Shown here: piece after piece, positions 1 to 10,237 of the stretch
How the letters are laid out: every line of letters starts with the position of its first letter
Numbering within the stretch: position 1 is the stretch's first letter
Source of the DNA: Bradyrhizobium sp. ISRA464
GTDB taxonomy: Bacteria; Pseudomonadota; Alphaproteobacteria; Rhizobiales; Xanthobacteraceae
DNA: 64,000 nt
Direction: 5' to 3'
Assembly: GCF_029910095.1 (NCBI RefSeq)
Contig: NZ_CP094526.1
Coordinates: 8,198,501-8,262,500 of the forward strand
Position numbers and translations under genes: made by a program
Notes under the pieces: generated by a model
The model's input: only the letters and a program-made list of their open reading frames with translations
Told to the model about the DNA's origin: nothing
Database searches by the model: none

Positions 1-1022
1 CCGACAAGTATTGGGCGTCGGCGCTGCTGCCCGACACCACGGCCAAGCTGCATGTGCGCTACTCGTCGGAAGCGGTCGGCAACACCCACAACTACCAGAC
101 CGACTATCTTCTGGCAGCGCAGACGCTCCCGGCTGGCGGCACCATCAGCGCCAACGCGCGGCTGTTCGCCGGCGCCAAGGAAGCCAGCGTGGTCGGCATC
201 AACTTCCCGCTGGTCGGCTTCGGCGGCTACAACAAGGAGCTCGCGCTGAACCATTTCGATCTGTTGATCGACTGGGGCTGGTTCTACTTCATCACCAAGC
301 CGATGTTCCTGGCGCTCGACTGGTTCTACCGCCTGTTCGGCAACTTCGGCGTCTCGATCCTGCTCGTTACCGTGATCGTGAAGCTCTTGTTCTTCCCGCT
401 CGCCAACAAGTCCTACGCCTCGATGGCGAAGATGAAGTCGGTGCAGCCGCAGCTGCAGGCGCTGAAGGAACGCTATCCCGACGACCGCGTGAAGCAGCAG
501 CAGGAGATGATGGAGATCTACAAGAAGGAGAAGATCAACCCGATCGCCGGTTGTCTTCCCGTCGCGCTCCAGATCCCGGTATTCTTCTCGCTCTACAAGG
601 TGCTGTTCGTCACGATCGAAATGCGGCACGCGCCGTTCTTCGGCTGGATCAAGGACCTCTCGGCGCCCGATCCGACCAATCTGTTCACGCTGTTCGGCCT
701 GCTGCACTACGATCCGACGCAGCTTCCGATCTTCGGTCACTATCTGGCGCTCGGCATCTGGCCGATCATCATGGGCATCACGATGTGGTTCCAGATGAAG
801 CTCAATCCGACGCCGCCGGATCCAACGCAGAAGATCATCTTCGACTGGATGCCGCTGATCTTCACCTTCATGCTGGCAGGCTTCCCGGCCGGACTCGTGA
901 TCTACTGGGCCTGGAACAACACGCTCTCGGTGCTGCAGCAGAGCTTCATCATGCGCCGCAACGGCGTGAAGGTGGAATTGTTCGACAATCTAAAGGCCAC
1001 GTTCATCAGGAAGGCGACGTAG
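1..1022 (+). CDS. yidC: Membrane protein insertase YidC (3' part; start lies upstream of the window)
   Basis: YidC/Oxa1 proteins insert and fold inner-membrane proteins, alone or with SecYEG. The reading frame is open from base 3, so the true start is outside the window. The visible part holds the end of the periplasmic P1 domain (about 70 residues, ending near the motif [10 protein letters not shown]) and then the conserved insertase core: a first membrane segment around [10 protein letters not shown], the charged cytoplasmic hairpin ([13 protein letters not shown]), and the following hydrophobic segments including [11 protein letters not shown] and the C-terminal [11 protein letters not shown] tail. 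The core arginine of the hydrophilic groove would lie in the [14 protein letters not shown] region, where a lysine is seen. It is followed closely by engB, the usual alphaproteobacterial order. The assignment is secure from the core motifs. Confidence 0.96.
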   Translation, partial: DKYWASALLPDTTAKLHVRYSSEAVGNTHNYQTDYLLAAQTLPAGGTISANARLFAGAKEASVVGINFPLVGFGGYNKELALNHFDLLIDWGWFYFITKPMFLALDWFYRLFGNFGVSILLVTVIVKLLFFPLANKSYASMAKMKSVQPQLQALKERYPDDRVKQQQEMMEIYKKEKINPIAGCLPVALQIPVFFSLYKVLFVTIEMRHAPFFGWIKDLSAPDPTNLFTLFGLLHYDPTQLPIFGHYLALGIWPIIMGITMWFQMKLNPTPPDPTQKIIFDWMPLIFTFMLAGFPAGLVIYWAWNNTLSVLQQSFIMRRNGVKVELFDNLKATFIRKAT

Positions 1023-1052
1023 CGCTTTCAGGCAAATCAGCCTTCTCAATCA

Positions 1053-1131
1053 CGATGCCCGGCCTTGTGCCGGGCATCAACGTATTGGAGCGTGACAAGC
1101 GTGAGACGTGGATGGCCGGGAAGCCCGGCAT
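1053..1131. repeat. Imperfect palindromic repeat, 'GCCCGGGC-ATCCACGT' family
   Basis: Two facing arms of the type GATGCCCGG...CCGGGCATCaACGT and ACGTGGATGGCCGGG lie between yidC and engB. The same arrangement recurs at 9432-9518. It overlaps the region just upstream of engB, so an engB start further upstream would translate the repeat and is unlikely. Confidence 0.75.
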
Positions 1132-1151
1132 CAGAGCGGGGATGCTTCGGA

Positions 1152-1802
1152 ATGACCGTCGAACCGGACGCAAGACTGATCGAGCAGGGGCGAAAGCTGT
1201 TCGCCGGCGACTGGCGCTTCATCTGGGCGTCGCCCTCGATCGCAACGCTGCCGCCGATGGCCGGCCTTGAGGTCGCCTTTGCCGGCCGCTCCAATGTCGG
1301 CAAGTCGAGCCTGATCAACGCGCTGACCGGCCGCAGCAATCTGGCGCGGACTTCACACACGCCGGGACGGACCCAGGAGCTGATCTTCTTCGAGGGCCCT
1401 GAAAAGGCCGGCTTCCGGCTGGTCGACATGCCCGGCTATGGCTACGCCTCCGCCCCCAAGACCAAGGTCGCGTCGTGGACGGAGCTGATCCACAAATTCC
1501 TGCTCGGACGGGCGACGCTGGCGCGGGTCTATGTGCTGATCGATGCCCGCCATGGCATCAAGGACGTCGATCTCGACGTGCTAAAGACGCTCGACAAGTC
1601 CGCGGTCAGCTATCAGGTCGTGTTGACCAAGGCCGACCAGGTCAAGGCCGGCGAACTGAAGACCGTCATCGCCGACACCACGGCGGCGCTGGCAAAGCAT
1701 CCCGCAGCGTTCCCCGAGGTGCTGGTGACATCGTCGCGCACCGGCGACGGCATGCCGGAGCTGCGCGCCGCGATGGTGCGCCTGATCGAGGAACGGCGCT
1801 GA
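1152..1802 (+). CDS. engB: Ribosome biogenesis GTPase EngB (YihA/YsxC)
   Basis: A 216-residue TRAFAC-class GTPase needed for assembly of the large ribosomal subunit. The P-loop GRSNVGKSS lies at residues 45-53, the G3 motif DMPGYGYA near residue 90 and the G4 motif TKAD near residue 150, all in the order and spacing typical of EngB. The ATG at 1152 was chosen because the longer in-frame extension would translate the palindromic repeat upstream, and because homologues begin shortly before the conserved FAGDWRF segment. Its stop overlaps the start of the next gene (TGATG), which suggests translational coupling. The gene follows yidC, a conserved neighbourhood. Confidence 0.95.
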   Translation: MTVEPDARLIEQGRKLFAGDWRFIWASPSIATLPPMAGLEVAFAGRSNVGKSSLINALTGRSNLARTSHTPGRTQELIFFEGPEKAGFRLVDMPGYGYASAPKTKVASWTELIHKFLLGRATLARVYVLIDARHGIKDVDLDVLKTLDKSAVSYQVVLTKADQVKAGELKTVIADTTAALAKHPAAFPEVLVTSSRTGDGMPELRAAMVRLIEERR

Positions 1803-2170
1803 TGAACGGCTTGCCCCGGCTCCTGACCGGCCTTGCCGCCATCATGGGCGCCTGCGGCGTGATGCTGGCGGCGGCCGCAGCCCATTTGCCGGACGCCTCG
1901 CGGCTGGGCGCGGCGTCCTCGATGCTGCTGTTTCATGCTACCGCCGCGCTCGCAACCGTCGCGCTGGCGGAGCGCGCCGTTGTTCATCCGCGGATCGGGA
2001 CAGTGGCCGGCTGCGGCTTCGTCATCGCGGCGTCATTGTTCGCGGGCGACCTGACGGCGCGCCAATATGCCGGCCACGGCTTGTTTCCGATGGCCGCGCC
2101 GACTGGCGGAACATTGCTGATCCTGAGCTGGCTGGTGCTCGCGGTCGCGGCTGTGTGGCCGAAGCGCTGA
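1802..2170 (+). CDS. DUF423 family small inner-membrane protein
   Basis: A 122-residue hydrophobic protein with about four predicted membrane helices: one at the N-terminus (LTGLAAIMGACGVMLAAAAA), one after SSMLLFHATAALATVALA, one around GCGFVIAASLFAGDL and one at the C-terminus (LLILSWLVLAVAAVW). Segment order, size and the P-x-GG-x-L near the last helix match DUF423/YgdD-type proteins, whose biochemical role is unknown to me. It starts on the A of the engB stop codon, so the two genes are probably co-translated. Located in the inner membrane by its composition. Confidence 0.8.
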   Translation: MNGLPRLLTGLAAIMGACGVMLAAAAAHLPDASRLGAASSMLLFHATAALATVALAERAVVHPRIGTVAGCGFVIAASLFAGDLTARQYAGHGLFPMAAPTGGTLLILSWLVLAVAAVWPKR

Positions 2171-2173
2171 CCG

Positions 2174-2292
2174 GTAGCCCGGATAGAGCCGACGGGTCGC
2201 GCGAATGCGCGCCCGATGACAGGCTCCACCAAATCCGGCCTGCCGCTCGAGGCGAAAAGACCCGGATTGCGCTTCGCTCCATCCGGGCTACG
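2174..2292. repeat. Imperfect palindromic repeat, 'GTAGCCCGG' family
   Basis: Begins GTAGCCCGGA and ends TCCGGGCTACG, with internal copies of CGGATTGCGCTTCGCTCC. The same family appears at 5246-5326, 13345-13432 and 43467-43548. It fills most of the space between the DUF423 gene and argB. Confidence 0.8.
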
Positions 2293-2370
2293 AATAGCTC
2301 CCGCTTTGCGCACTGCCCGGCAATCAGATAGAACCGCGCCCGACCCTCCGCTGACGACGAGACCAGCTCC

Positions 2371-3264
2371 ATGACCGACCAGCACATCAGCCCGCTCGAT
2401 CAGGCCCGCATCCTGTCCGAGGCGCTGCCGCACATGCAGCAATATGACGAAGAGACCATCGTCATCAAATATGGCGGCCATGCCATGGGCGCCGAGGACA
2501 CTGCAAAGGCCTTCGCGCGCGACATCGTGCTGCTCGAACAGACGGCGGTCAATCCGGTGGTCGTGCATGGCGGCGGTCCGCAGATCGCGACTATGCTGCA
2601 GCGCCTCGGCATCCAGTCGGAATTCGCGGCCGGCCTGCGCATCACCGACGCCGCGACCATCGAGATCGTCGAGATGGTGCTGGCCGGCTCGGTCAACAAG
2701 CAGATCGTCGGCTACATCAACGAGGCCGGCGGCAAGGCCGTGGGCCTCTCCGGCAAGGACGGCAACATGGTGAAGGCGTCGAAGACGACCCGCACCATGA
2801 TCGATCCGGGCTCCAATATCGAGAAGGCGATCGATCTCGGTTTCGTCGGCGATCCCGAGAAGGTCGACCTCACGCTGCTCAACCAGCTGATCGGCTATGA
2901 GCTGATCCCGGTGCTTGCGCCGCTGGCGACCTCGAAGGACGGCCAGACGCTGAACATCAACGCCGACACCTTTGCCGGTGCGATCGCGGGCGCGCTGAAG
3001 GCCAAGCGCCTTCTGCTCCTGACTGACGTGCCCGGCGTGCTCGACAAATCCAAGAAGCTGATCCCCGACCTGTCGATCAAGGACGCTCGCAAGCTGATCG
3101 CCGACGGCACCATTTCCGGCGGCATGATCCCGAAGGTCGAGACGTGCATCTACGCGCTCGAACAGGGCGTGCAGGGCGTCGTGATCATCGACGGCAAGAT
3201 GCAGCATGCGGTGCTGCTCGAACTCTTCACCAACCAGGGGACCGGCACGCTGATCCACAAGTGA
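2371..3264 (+). CDS. argB: Acetylglutamate kinase
   Basis: ArgB phosphorylates N-acetyl-L-glutamate in the second step of arginine biosynthesis and is usually feedback-inhibited by arginine. The 297-residue protein shows the amino-acid-kinase motifs in order: IKYGGHAMG near residue 30 (nucleotide binding), VVHGGGPQI near residue 65, the [14 protein letters not shown] segment near residue 95, and [12 protein letters not shown] followed by GGMIPKVE near residues 215-260. The N-terminal helix before residue 25 is of the kind used for hexamer formation in arginine-sensitive enzymes, so feedback control is plausible. The gene appears to stand alone rather than in an arg operon; the next gene starts about 150 bases later. 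Confidence 0.97.
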   Translation: MTDQHISPLDQARILSEALPHMQQYDEETIVIKYGGHAMGAEDTAKAFARDIVLLEQTAVNPVVVHGGGPQIATMLQRLGIQSEFAAGLRITDAATIEIVEMVLAGSVNKQIVGYINEAGGKAVGLSGKDGNMVKASKTTRTMIDPGSNIEKAIDLGFVGDPEKVDLTLLNQLIGYELIPVLAPLATSKDGQTLNINADTFAGAIAGALKAKRLLLLTDVPGVLDKSKKLIPDLSIKDARKLIADGTISGGMIPKVETCIYALEQGVQGVVIIDGKMQHAVLLELFTNQGTGTLIHK

Positions 3265-3413
3265 TGGCAGGCGCGGCCAAGCGATCGAGGGCCATCACGG
3301 CCGGGTTTGTCCCGGCCATCCCCGCCCTGCGCAGTGAGCGCGAGAGGCTTCCCTATGCCCGGATCGTAGCGGCGCTGACGCGGTCGCAGCGGCGATCCCC
3401 GCTCGTGCGGCTC

Positions 3414-4403
3414 ATGATGTCGCTCCCGGCCGCGATCGTTTCGCTGCTGTTCTCGTCGGCGCCGGCGCATGCCGACCTGAAACTGTGCAACCGCATGAGC
3501 TATGTGATCGAGGCCGCAATCGGCATCGACGACAAGGCCGCGACCGCGACCCGGGGCTGGTTCCGCATCGATCCCGCGACCTGCCGCGTCGTGGTGCAGG
3601 GTGCGCTCACCGCCGACCGCGTGTTGCTCAATGCCCGCGCGCTCGGCGTCTACGGCGCCTCGCCGGTCCCGCAGAACGGCACCGATACGCTCTGCGTCGC
3701 GCAGGACAATTTCGTGATCGCGGCCGCGCGCCAGTGCCGTTCGGGCCAGACGCCCGCGCAGTTCACCCAGATCAGGCCGACGCAGACCGATGACGGCAAC
3801 CTCGTCGCCTACCTCGCCGAGGACAGCGAATATGACGACCAGCAGGCGCGGCTCGCCGGCATCCAGCGCCTGCTGGTGATCGCGGGCTACGACGCTGCGC
3901 CGATCGACGGCGTCGACGGCCCGAAGACACAGGCCGCGCTGTCCGCATTCCTCAGGAGTCGCGGGCTCGCAAGCGACGTGGTGCAGTCGCCGAACTTCTT
4001 TGCCACCATGATCGACGCCGTGCAGAAGCCGTCGCCATCGGGGCTGACCTGGTGCAACGACACGCCGCACAAGGTGATGGCCGCAGTTGCGACCGATGAC
4101 GGCAAGGCGGTGACCAGCCGCGGCTGGTATCGCATCGATCCCGGCAAGTGCCTGCATCCCGACGTGTCCGGCACGCCGAAACAGATCTACTCCTTCGCCG
4201 AGGCCGTCGACACCGACAACCGCACTATCCGCATCAAGGACAAGCCGCTGAACTGGGGCGGCACGAAGGAGCTCTGCACCCGTGACAGCAAGTTCGAGGT
4301 CAACGACCAGGGCGACTGCGCCAACCGCGGCCTCACTGCGATCGGCTTCGCGCCGGTCGACATGACCAGCGGCGGCAAGACGCTGCGCTTTGCGATGCCG
4401 TGA
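3414..4403 (+). CDS. Secreted protein with two DUF1036 domains flanking a peptidoglycan-binding-like domain
   Basis: A 329-residue exported protein. A signal peptide (SLPAAIVSLLFSSAPAHA) ends near residue 20. The first DUF1036 copy covers about residues 22-120 (LKLCNRMSYVIEAAIG ... RGWFRIDPATCR), and the second about 215-329 (LTWCNDTPHKVMAAVA ... RGWYRIDPGKCL). Between them, about residues 145-200, AGIQRLLVIAGYDAAPIDG followed by GPKTQAALSAFL resembles a peptidoglycan_binding_1 fold. DUF1036 has no established biochemical role that I know. Cysteines recur at matching places in both halves, suggesting disulfides in the periplasm. The ATG pair at 3414/3417 was chosen because it directly precedes the signal peptide; starts upstream would add a polar, arginine-rich leader. 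Confidence 0.8.
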   Translation: MMSLPAAIVSLLFSSAPAHADLKLCNRMSYVIEAAIGIDDKAATATRGWFRIDPATCRVVVQGALTADRVLLNARALGVYGASPVPQNGTDTLCVAQDNFVIAAARQCRSGQTPAQFTQIRPTQTDDGNLVAYLAEDSEYDDQQARLAGIQRLLVIAGYDAAPIDGVDGPKTQAALSAFLRSRGLASDVVQSPNFFATMIDAVQKPSPSGLTWCNDTPHKVMAAVATDDGKAVTSRGWYRIDPGKCLHPDVSGTPKQIYSFAEAVDTDNRTIRIKDKPLNWGGTKELCTRDSKFEVNDQGDCANRGLTAIGFAPVDMTSGGKTLRFAMP

Positions 4404-4433
4404 TGCGGTCCAAATGTTACCCCACCCCAACTG

Positions 4434-4530
4434 GTCATCACCCGCGAAGGCGGGTGATCCAGCACGCCGTGACATCAGCGTTTCTCTCGCAGGCCGCGGC
4501 GTACTGGATGCCCGCATACGCGGGCATGAC
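4434..4530. repeat. Imperfect palindromic repeat, 'GTCAT-hairpin-CCAGTA' family
   Basis: Left arm GTCATCACCCGCGAAGGCGG followed by TGATCCAG, right arm GTACTGGATG followed by a second hairpin ending GGGCATGAC. Each end is itself a small hairpin. It lies between the DUF1036 gene and the HAD phosphatase gene. Confidence 0.8.
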
Positions 4531-4545
4531 GGCCGAGAGAATGCC

Positions 4546-5232
4546 ATGAAAACTCCCCGCACCTTCTCGCACATCGACACCTGGGTGTTCGATCTCGACA
4601 ACACGCTGTACCCGCACCACGTCAACCTGTGGCAGCAGGTCGATGCGCGGATCGGCGAGTTCGTCGGCAACTGGCTGGGCGTGACGCCGGAGGAGGCGCG
4701 GCGGATTCAGAAGGACTACTACCTGCGCTACGGCACCACCATGCGTGGCATGATGACCGAGCACGGCGTGCGCGCCGACGATTTTCTCGCCTATGTGCAC
4801 AAGATCGACCACTCACCGCTCGAACCGAACCCGGCGATGGGGGCGGCGATCGCGAGGCTGCCCGGGCGCAAGCTGATCCTGACCAACGGCTCCACCGATC
4901 ACGTCGATGCGGTGCTCGACCGGCTCGGTATCGGTCACCATTTCGAGGGCGTATTCGACATCATCGCCGCGGATCTCGAGCCGAAGCCCGCGCCGCAGAC
5001 CTACCAGAAGTTCCTGAAACTTCATGACGTCGATCCCACCAAGGCCGCGATGTTCGAGGACCTCGCGCGCAACCTCGTGGTGCCGCACGAGCTCGGCATG
5101 ACCACCGTGCTGGTGGTGCCCGACGGCAGCCGGGAGGTGGTGCGCGAAACCTGGGAGCTGGAGGGCCGCGACGCCGCCTATGTCGATCATGTCACCGACG
5201 ATTTGACTGGCTTCTTGCAGCGGCTGAGCTGA
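4546..5232 (+). CDS. HAD-superfamily pyrimidine 5'-nucleotidase-like phosphatase
   Basis: A 228-residue haloacid-dehalogenase-fold hydrolase. Motif I is VFDLDNTLYP near residue 13 (Asp nucleophile and general acid), motif II is ILTNGSTDH near residue 112, and the lysine and acidic motifs III/IV are EPKPAPQTY and MFEDLARNL near residues 150-180. The four-helix cap and the phrase DLDNTLYP match the SDT1/YjjG-type pyrimidine 5'-nucleotidase subfamily, so dephosphorylation of nucleoside monophosphates is likely, but substrate cannot be read from sequence. The ATG at 4546 lies immediately downstream of a palindromic repeat. In related genomes, to my knowledge, this gene sits between argB and dapD as here. 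Confidence 0.85.
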   Translation: MKTPRTFSHIDTWVFDLDNTLYPHHVNLWQQVDARIGEFVGNWLGVTPEEARRIQKDYYLRYGTTMRGMMTEHGVRADDFLAYVHKIDHSPLEPNPAMGAAIARLPGRKLILTNGSTDHVDAVLDRLGIGHHFEGVFDIIAADLEPKPAPQTYQKFLKLHDVDPTKAAMFEDLARNLVVPHELGMTTVLVVPDGSREVVRETWELEGRDAAYVDHVTDDLTGFLQRLS

Positions 5233-5245
5233 ACGCGCTGAAACC

Positions 5246-5326
5246 GTAACCCGGATGGAGCGAAGCGTAATCCGGGACACCTTATCGCTTTCGCCCCCGG
5301 ATTGCGCTGCGCACCATCTGGGCTAC
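5246..5326. repeat. Imperfect palindromic repeat, 'GTAGCCCGG' family
   Basis: Starts GTAACCCGGATGGAGCGAAG and ends ATCTGGGCTAC; a diverged copy of the element at 2174-2292, placed between the phosphatase gene and dapD. Confidence 0.75.
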
Positions 5327-5418
5327 ATGGCCGACTTTGCCTTGACTCCGCGGCCCCAAATTCCGAAAAAGCCCTGCAAATTCCCGTCATAATCCCCGTA
5401 CGCCCAAGGATTGTCCCG

Positions 5419-6264
<846 letters not shown>

Positions 6265-6367
6265 GACGCGCAGCCGGCCTTTCCATCACCGTCATGCCGA
6301 GGGGGCCGCGCAAGGGGCCCTCTCACAAGGCTGGCCCACCCGCGGTGTGACGTGTTAAGCGGGAGGC

Positions 6368-7534
6368 ATGACCGATGCCGTCTCCATCACCCGCGATCTC
6401 GTTCGTTGCCCCTCCGTCACCCCGGCCGATGCCGGCGCGCTCGGCGTGCTCGAAAATCTGCTGAAGGCCGCAGGTTTCGAGGTCCATCGCGTGACCTTCT
6501 CCGAGCCCGGCACCGCCGACATCGACAATCTCTATGCCCGCATCGGCAGCGCGGCGCCGCATATCACCTTCGCCGGCCACACCGACGTGGTGCCGCCGGG
6601 AGATGAATCCGCGTGGACGGTCGGCGCGTTCTCCGGCGAGGTGAAGGACGGCTATCTCTACGGCCGCGGCGCGGTCGACATGAAGGGCGGCATCGCCTGC
6701 AGCGTCGCTGCGGTGCTGCAATATCTAAAGGACCATGGCGGCAAGCCGCAAGAAAACGGCAACGGCTCGATCTCGTTCCTGATCACCGGCGACGAGGAAG
6801 ACGTCTCGATCAACGGCACGGTCAAGCTTCTGAAATGGTGCGCCGAACGCGGCGAGACGTTCGACCACTGCGTGCTCGGCGAGCCGTCGAATGTCGAGGT
6901 GCTCGGCGACATGATCAAGATCGGCCGCCGCGGCTCGCAATCCGGCACGCTTGTTGTCGATGGCGTGCAGGGCCATGTCGCCTACCCGCACCGCGCCTCG
7001 AACCCGGTGCCGGACATTTCGCGGCTGATCGTGGCGCTGAGCGACGAGCCGCTCGACCACGGCAGCGCGCAATTCCAGGCGAGCAACCTCGAATTCACCT
7101 CCGTCGACGTCGGCAACAGCGCGAGCAACGTGATCCCCGGCCAGGCCCGCGCAAAGTTCAACATCCGCTACAACGACAATCACACCCAGGAGAGCCTGCG
7201 CCGGCTGGTCGACGAACGCCTGGCAAAGGCCTGCGGCAATCGCATCCGCGCCCGCATCGAATGGATGCCGTCGAACTCCAACGTGTTCGTCACCCAGCCC
7301 GGCTCGTTCACCGATCTCGCCGTCGCCGCGATCGAGGAGATCACCGGCCGCAAGCCGGAGCTCTCCACTTCGGGCGGCACTTCGGACGCGCGCTTCATCT
7401 CGAGCTACTGCCCGGTGATCGAATTCGGCCTGGTCGGCCAGACCATGCACCAGATCGACGAGCGCACGCCGGTGGCCGACCTGGAGAAGCTGACGCGGAT
7501 ATATCGGGGCGTGTTGGACAGATATTTTGCGTAA
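6368..7534 (+). CDS. dapE: Succinyl-diaminopimelate desuccinylase
   Basis: DapE is a di-zinc M20-family amidohydrolase that cleaves N-succinyl-LL-diaminopimelate. The 388-residue protein has the metal-site motifs [12 protein letters not shown] near residue 68 (His and Asp ligands), [11 protein letters not shown] near residue 100 (bridging Asp), the catalytic glutamate in [11 protein letters not shown] near residue 140 and LGEPSNV near residue 170. The last ligand histidine is in GQTMHQIDE near residue 360. A dimerisation domain lies between about residues 185 and 300. The gene follows dapD with about 100 bases between, so joint transcription is likely. RBS GGGAGG precedes the ATG at 6368. Confidence 0.97.
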   Translation: MTDAVSITRDLVRCPSVTPADAGALGVLENLLKAAGFEVHRVTFSEPGTADIDNLYARIGSAAPHITFAGHTDVVPPGDESAWTVGAFSGEVKDGYLYGRGAVDMKGGIACSVAAVLQYLKDHGGKPQENGNGSISFLITGDEEDVSINGTVKLLKWCAERGETFDHCVLGEPSNVEVLGDMIKIGRRGSQSGTLVVDGVQGHVAYPHRASNPVPDISRLIVALSDEPLDHGSAQFQASNLEFTSVDVGNSASNVIPGQARAKFNIRYNDNHTQESLRRLVDERLAKACGNRIRARIEWMPSNSNVFVTQPGSFTDLAVAAIEEITGRKPELSTSGGTSDARFISSYCPVIEFGLVGQTMHQIDERTPVADLEKLTRIYRGVLDRYFA

Positions 7535-7597
7535 TCCAGCCGCTCGGCTGGACAAAAACATCGAAAACAACCCCATGCACAGTAGGGGTTGGGGCCA

Positions 7598-8335
7598 CTA
7601 GTAATCAACCCGCACCAGATACAGTCCCTGCGGCGGCGCGACCGGGCCGCAGGCGGCACGATCCCTGGCGGCGAGCGCTGTGGAAAGATCATCCGCGCTC
7701 CAGCGGCCCTCGCCGACCCAGACCAGCGATCCCACCATCGAGCGCACCTGGCTGTGCAGGAACGAGCGCGCCGAGGTCACGATGTTCACGGCATCGCCGT
7801 CGCGCGTGACGTCGAGCTGATCGAGCGTCTTCTCCGGCGATCTGGCCTGACACTCGGTGTCGCGGAAGGTGGTGAAATCGTGCTTGCCGAGCAGCCGCTG
7901 CGCGGCCGTGTGCATGGCCACAGCGTCGAGCGCACGCGGCACACGCCAGACGCGCCCGATGTCGAGCGCGAGGTTCGCGCGGGTGTTGACGATGCGATAG
8001 AGATAATGCCGCTTCGTTGCCGAGAAGCGCGCCTCGAAATCGTCAGGCACGATGTCGGCCGCAAGGATCGCAATCGGATGCGGGCGCAGATGCGCGTTCA
8101 GCCCGTCGCGCAAACGACCCGGCGGAAAGCTCTTGGCGATGTCGCAATGCGCGACCTGGCCGCGCGCATGCACGCCGGCATCGGTGCGGCCGGCGCCATG
8201 GACGCGGACGTCTTCGCCGCAGATCGCCTTGACCGCCGTTTCCAGCGCGCCCTGCACGGTCGGCGCGGTCTCCTGGATCTGCCAGCCGGAGAACGGCGTG
8301 CCGTCATATTCGATGGTGAGCTTGTAGCGGGGCAT
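7598..8335 (-). CDS. truA: tRNA pseudouridine(38-40) synthase TruA
   Basis: TruA converts uridines 38-40 in the anticodon arm of many tRNAs to pseudouridine. The 245-residue protein begins [19 protein letters not shown], the standard TruA start, and contains the catalytic aspartate in [15 protein letters not shown] near residue 55. The RHYLYRI segment and the C-terminal [14 protein letters not shown] are also typical. An ATG fifteen codons' worth upstream (near 8350) is possible but would add residues absent from the family. It faces dapE tail-to-tail across about 60 bases and is the downstream partner of fmt, separated from it by a palindromic repeat. Confidence 0.95.
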   Translation of the reverse strand: MPRYKLTIEYDGTPFSGWQIQETAPTVQGALETAVKAICGEDVRVHGAGRTDAGVHARGQVAHCDIAKSFPPGRLRDGLNAHLRPHPIAILAADIVPDDFEARFSATKRHYLYRIVNTRANLALDIGRVWRVPRALDAVAMHTAAQRLLGKHDFTTFRDTECQARSPEKTLDQLDVTRDGDAVNIVTSARSFLHSQVRSMVGSLVWVGEGRWSADDLSTALAARDRAACGPVAPPQGLYLVRVDY

Positions 8336-8345
8336 TTGTTCCGAT

Positions 8346-8464
8346 GTCATCGTCCGCCTTGTGCGCAATTGCGCACTGGGGCGGACGATCCAGTACTCCG
8401 TGATGTCCCAGTTCGACTTCGAGGCCGCGGCGTACTGGATACCCCGCCTGCGCGGGGTATGACA
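8346..8464. repeat. Imperfect palindromic repeat, 'GTCAT-hairpin-CCAGTA' family
   Basis: Left arm GTCATCGTCCGCC...GGGCGGACGATCCAGTACTC, right arm GCGTACTGGATACCCCGCC...GGGGTATGAC. It occupies the space between fmt and truA, two genes of the same strand that would otherwise be co-transcribed. Confidence 0.8.
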
Positions 8465-8467
8465 GTG

Positions 8468-9403
8468 CTAGGCGAGCCGCGCAGGCGGTTTCAGCGGCGT
8501 GCCGCGCAGGAAATCCGCGGCCTTCATCGGCGCCTTGCCGGCGCGCTGCAGCTCGAGAATTCGGATCGCGCCGCCGCCACTGGCGATCGCAAGGTTGTCG
8601 TCGAGCACGTCACCGGGCGCGCCTGAGCCCCTGGCCAGCTCGCAGCGCAGGATTTTCAAGCGCACCGGCTCGCCGTCGCCTGCGAGCTCGCACCAGGCAC
8701 CGGGGAACGGCGAAAGCCCGTGAATGTGCCGCAGCACCGCGTGCGCCGGCTTGCTCCAGTCGATCTTCGCCTCGGCCTTCTCGATCTTGGCGGCGTAGGT
8801 GACGCCATCCTCGCTCTGCTTCGTCAGCCGCAAACCGCCGCGCTCCAGTCCGCCCATCGCGCGCACCATCAGGTCGGCGCCGAGCGGCGCCAACGCATCG
8901 TGGAGGTCGGATGCCGTCATGCTGTCCGAGATTGCGAGCCGCTCGACCATCGCGACATCGCCGGTGTCGAGCCCGACATCCATTTTCATCACCATCACGC
9001 CGCTCTCGGCATCGCCCGCCATGATGGCGCGGTTGATCGGGGCGGCGCCGCGCCAGCGCGGCAGCAGCGAGGCATGCAGGTTGAAGCAACCCAGTTTCGG
9101 CGCGTCGAGAATTGCCTGCGGCAGGATCATGCCATAGGCCACCACGACGGCGGCATCCGCATCATGCGCGCGGAATTCCCCGAGCGCGTCCGGCGTCTTC
9201 AACGTCTTTGGCGTCAGAACGGGAATGCCGAGCCGCCGCGCCTCGCGCTCGACCGGCGTCGGCTGCAATTGCAGGCCGCGGCGTCCGCCCGGCTTCGGCG
9301 CGCGAGTATAGACGGCCACGACCTCATGGCCGTGCGCGACCAGCTCCAGCAGCGTCGGCACCGCGAAATCGGGCGTGCCCATGAAGATCAGGCGGAGAGG
9401 CAT
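8468..9403 (-). CDS. fmt: Methionyl-tRNA formyltransferase
   Basis: Fmt formylates the initiator methionyl-tRNA using 10-formyltetrahydrofolate. The 311-residue protein starts [18 protein letters not shown], the usual Fmt N-terminus. The catalytic region [19 protein letters not shown] near residues 108-126 contains the conserved Asn-His and SLLPxxRG signature, and a downstream D in GLDTGDV completes the active site. The OB-like C-terminal tRNA-binding domain covers about residues 205-311. It lies downstream of def (peptide deformylase), which removes the same formyl group from finished proteins; the pairing is conserved across bacteria. A repeat sits between the two genes. Confidence 0.96.
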   Translation of the reverse strand: MPLRLIFMGTPDFAVPTLLELVAHGHEVVAVYTRAPKPGGRRGLQLQPTPVEREARRLGIPVLTPKTLKTPDALGEFRAHDADAAVVVAYGMILPQAILDAPKLGCFNLHASLLPRWRGAAPINRAIMAGDAESGVMVMKMDVGLDTGDVAMVERLAISDSMTASDLHDALAPLGADLMVRAMGGLERGGLRLTKQSEDGVTYAAKIEKAEAKIDWSKPAHAVLRHIHGLSPFPGAWCELAGDGEPVRLKILRCELARGSGAPGDVLDDNLAIASGGGAIRILELQRAGKAPMKAADFLRGTPLKPPARLA

Positions 9404-9431
9404 GCAGCAGGGCTCGGGGTTGGGGTTCTCC

Positions 9432-9518
9432 GTCATGCCCGGGCTTGGCTCGGGCATCCACGTTTTCGGCGAATAGCGAAACAAGACGTGGATGGCCGGG
9501 TCAAGCCCGGCCATGACG
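9432..9518. repeat. Imperfect palindromic repeat, 'GCCCGGGC-ATCCACGT' family
   Basis: Left arm GTCATGCCCGGGCTTGGCTC followed by GGGCATCCACGTTTT, right arm ACGTGGATGGCCGGGTCAAG followed by CCCGGCCATGAC. Same family as 1053-1131. It separates def from fmt. Confidence 0.8.
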
Positions 9519-9539
9519 TGTCCAAGACAGCGATATGAT

Positions 9540-10067
9540 CTACTCCGCCACGCGCTTGGCGGCCTTGGCAAACTTCTTCAGCACGCGGTCGCGCTTGAGC
9601 TTCGACAGGTAGTCGACGAACAGCACGCCGTTGAGGTGGTCGATCTCGTGCTGGATGCAGGTGGCGTAGAGGCCTTCGGCGTCCTCCTCGTGCACCTTGC
9701 CATCGAGATCCAGGAAGCGGACGCGCACGCGCGCGGGACGCTCGACCTCCTCGTAATATTCAGGGATCGACAAGCAGCCCTCTTCGTAGACCGAGAGCTC
9801 CTCCGAGCGTGCGATGATCTCCGGATTGATGAAGACGCGCGGCTTCGGCGTCGTCTCGCCGTTCTCGTCGCGCTTGGCGAGGTCCATGGTGATCAGCCGG
9901 AGCGGCTGTGCGACCTGGATCGCCGCCAGTCCGATGCCGGGTGCGTCATACATGGTCTCGAACATGTCGTCGGCGAGCTTGCGGATCTCCGGCGTCACCT
10001 TCTCGACAGGTTTCGACACCAGCCGCAACTGCTTGTCCGGCAGAATGATGATTTCTCTGATAGCCAT
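9540..10067 (-). CDS. def: Peptide deformylase
   Basis: Def is an Fe(II) metalloprotease that removes the N-formyl group from nascent proteins. All three family motifs are present in the 175-residue protein: GIGLAAIQV near residue 46, [10 protein letters not shown] near residue 92 (Cys ligand) and QHEIDHLNG near residue 138 (two His ligands and catalytic Glu). The start [15 protein letters not shown] is standard. The C-terminal lysine/arginine-rich tail is common in type I deformylases. It is transcribed toward fmt, and its upstream region contains the CtrA-type box shared with rmuC. Confidence 0.97.
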   Translation of the reverse strand: MAIREIIILPDKQLRLVSKPVEKVTPEIRKLADDMFETMYDAPGIGLAAIQVAQPLRLITMDLAKRDENGETTPKPRVFINPEIIARSEELSVYEEGCLSIPEYYEEVERPARVRVRFLDLDGKVHEEDAEGLYATCIQHEIDHLNGVLFVDYLSKLKRDRVLKKFAKAAKRVAE

Positions 10068-10116
10068 GCGCGCGATTTAAGCCGCTGACCTGCGGGGGTC
10101 AATGCGCTCCGGAACC

Positions 10117-10135
10117 GGTTAAGGCAGCCTTAACC
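10117..10135. promoter_or_regulatory. Perfect CtrA-type box (TTAA-N7-TTAAC) between def and rmuC
   Basis: The 19-base perfect palindrome GGTTAAGGCAGCCTTAACC contains TTAA, seven bases, then TTAAC on both strands. That is the full consensus for the alphaproteobacterial cell-cycle regulator CtrA. Two further TTAACC half-sites follow at 10154-10159 and 10178-10183. The site lies about 50 bases from def and 100 bases from rmuC, so it could serve either divergent promoter. The match is seen directly; CtrA binding is inference. Confidence 0.6.
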
Positions 10136-10237
10136 ACCTTTCTTCAACTCGCGTTAACCAAGAAAATCAACGAAGAATTAACCATAAATGTTCCCTCTTC
10201 GTTCGCGTCAGGCAGCGAATCGGCTACAACGGCCGGC

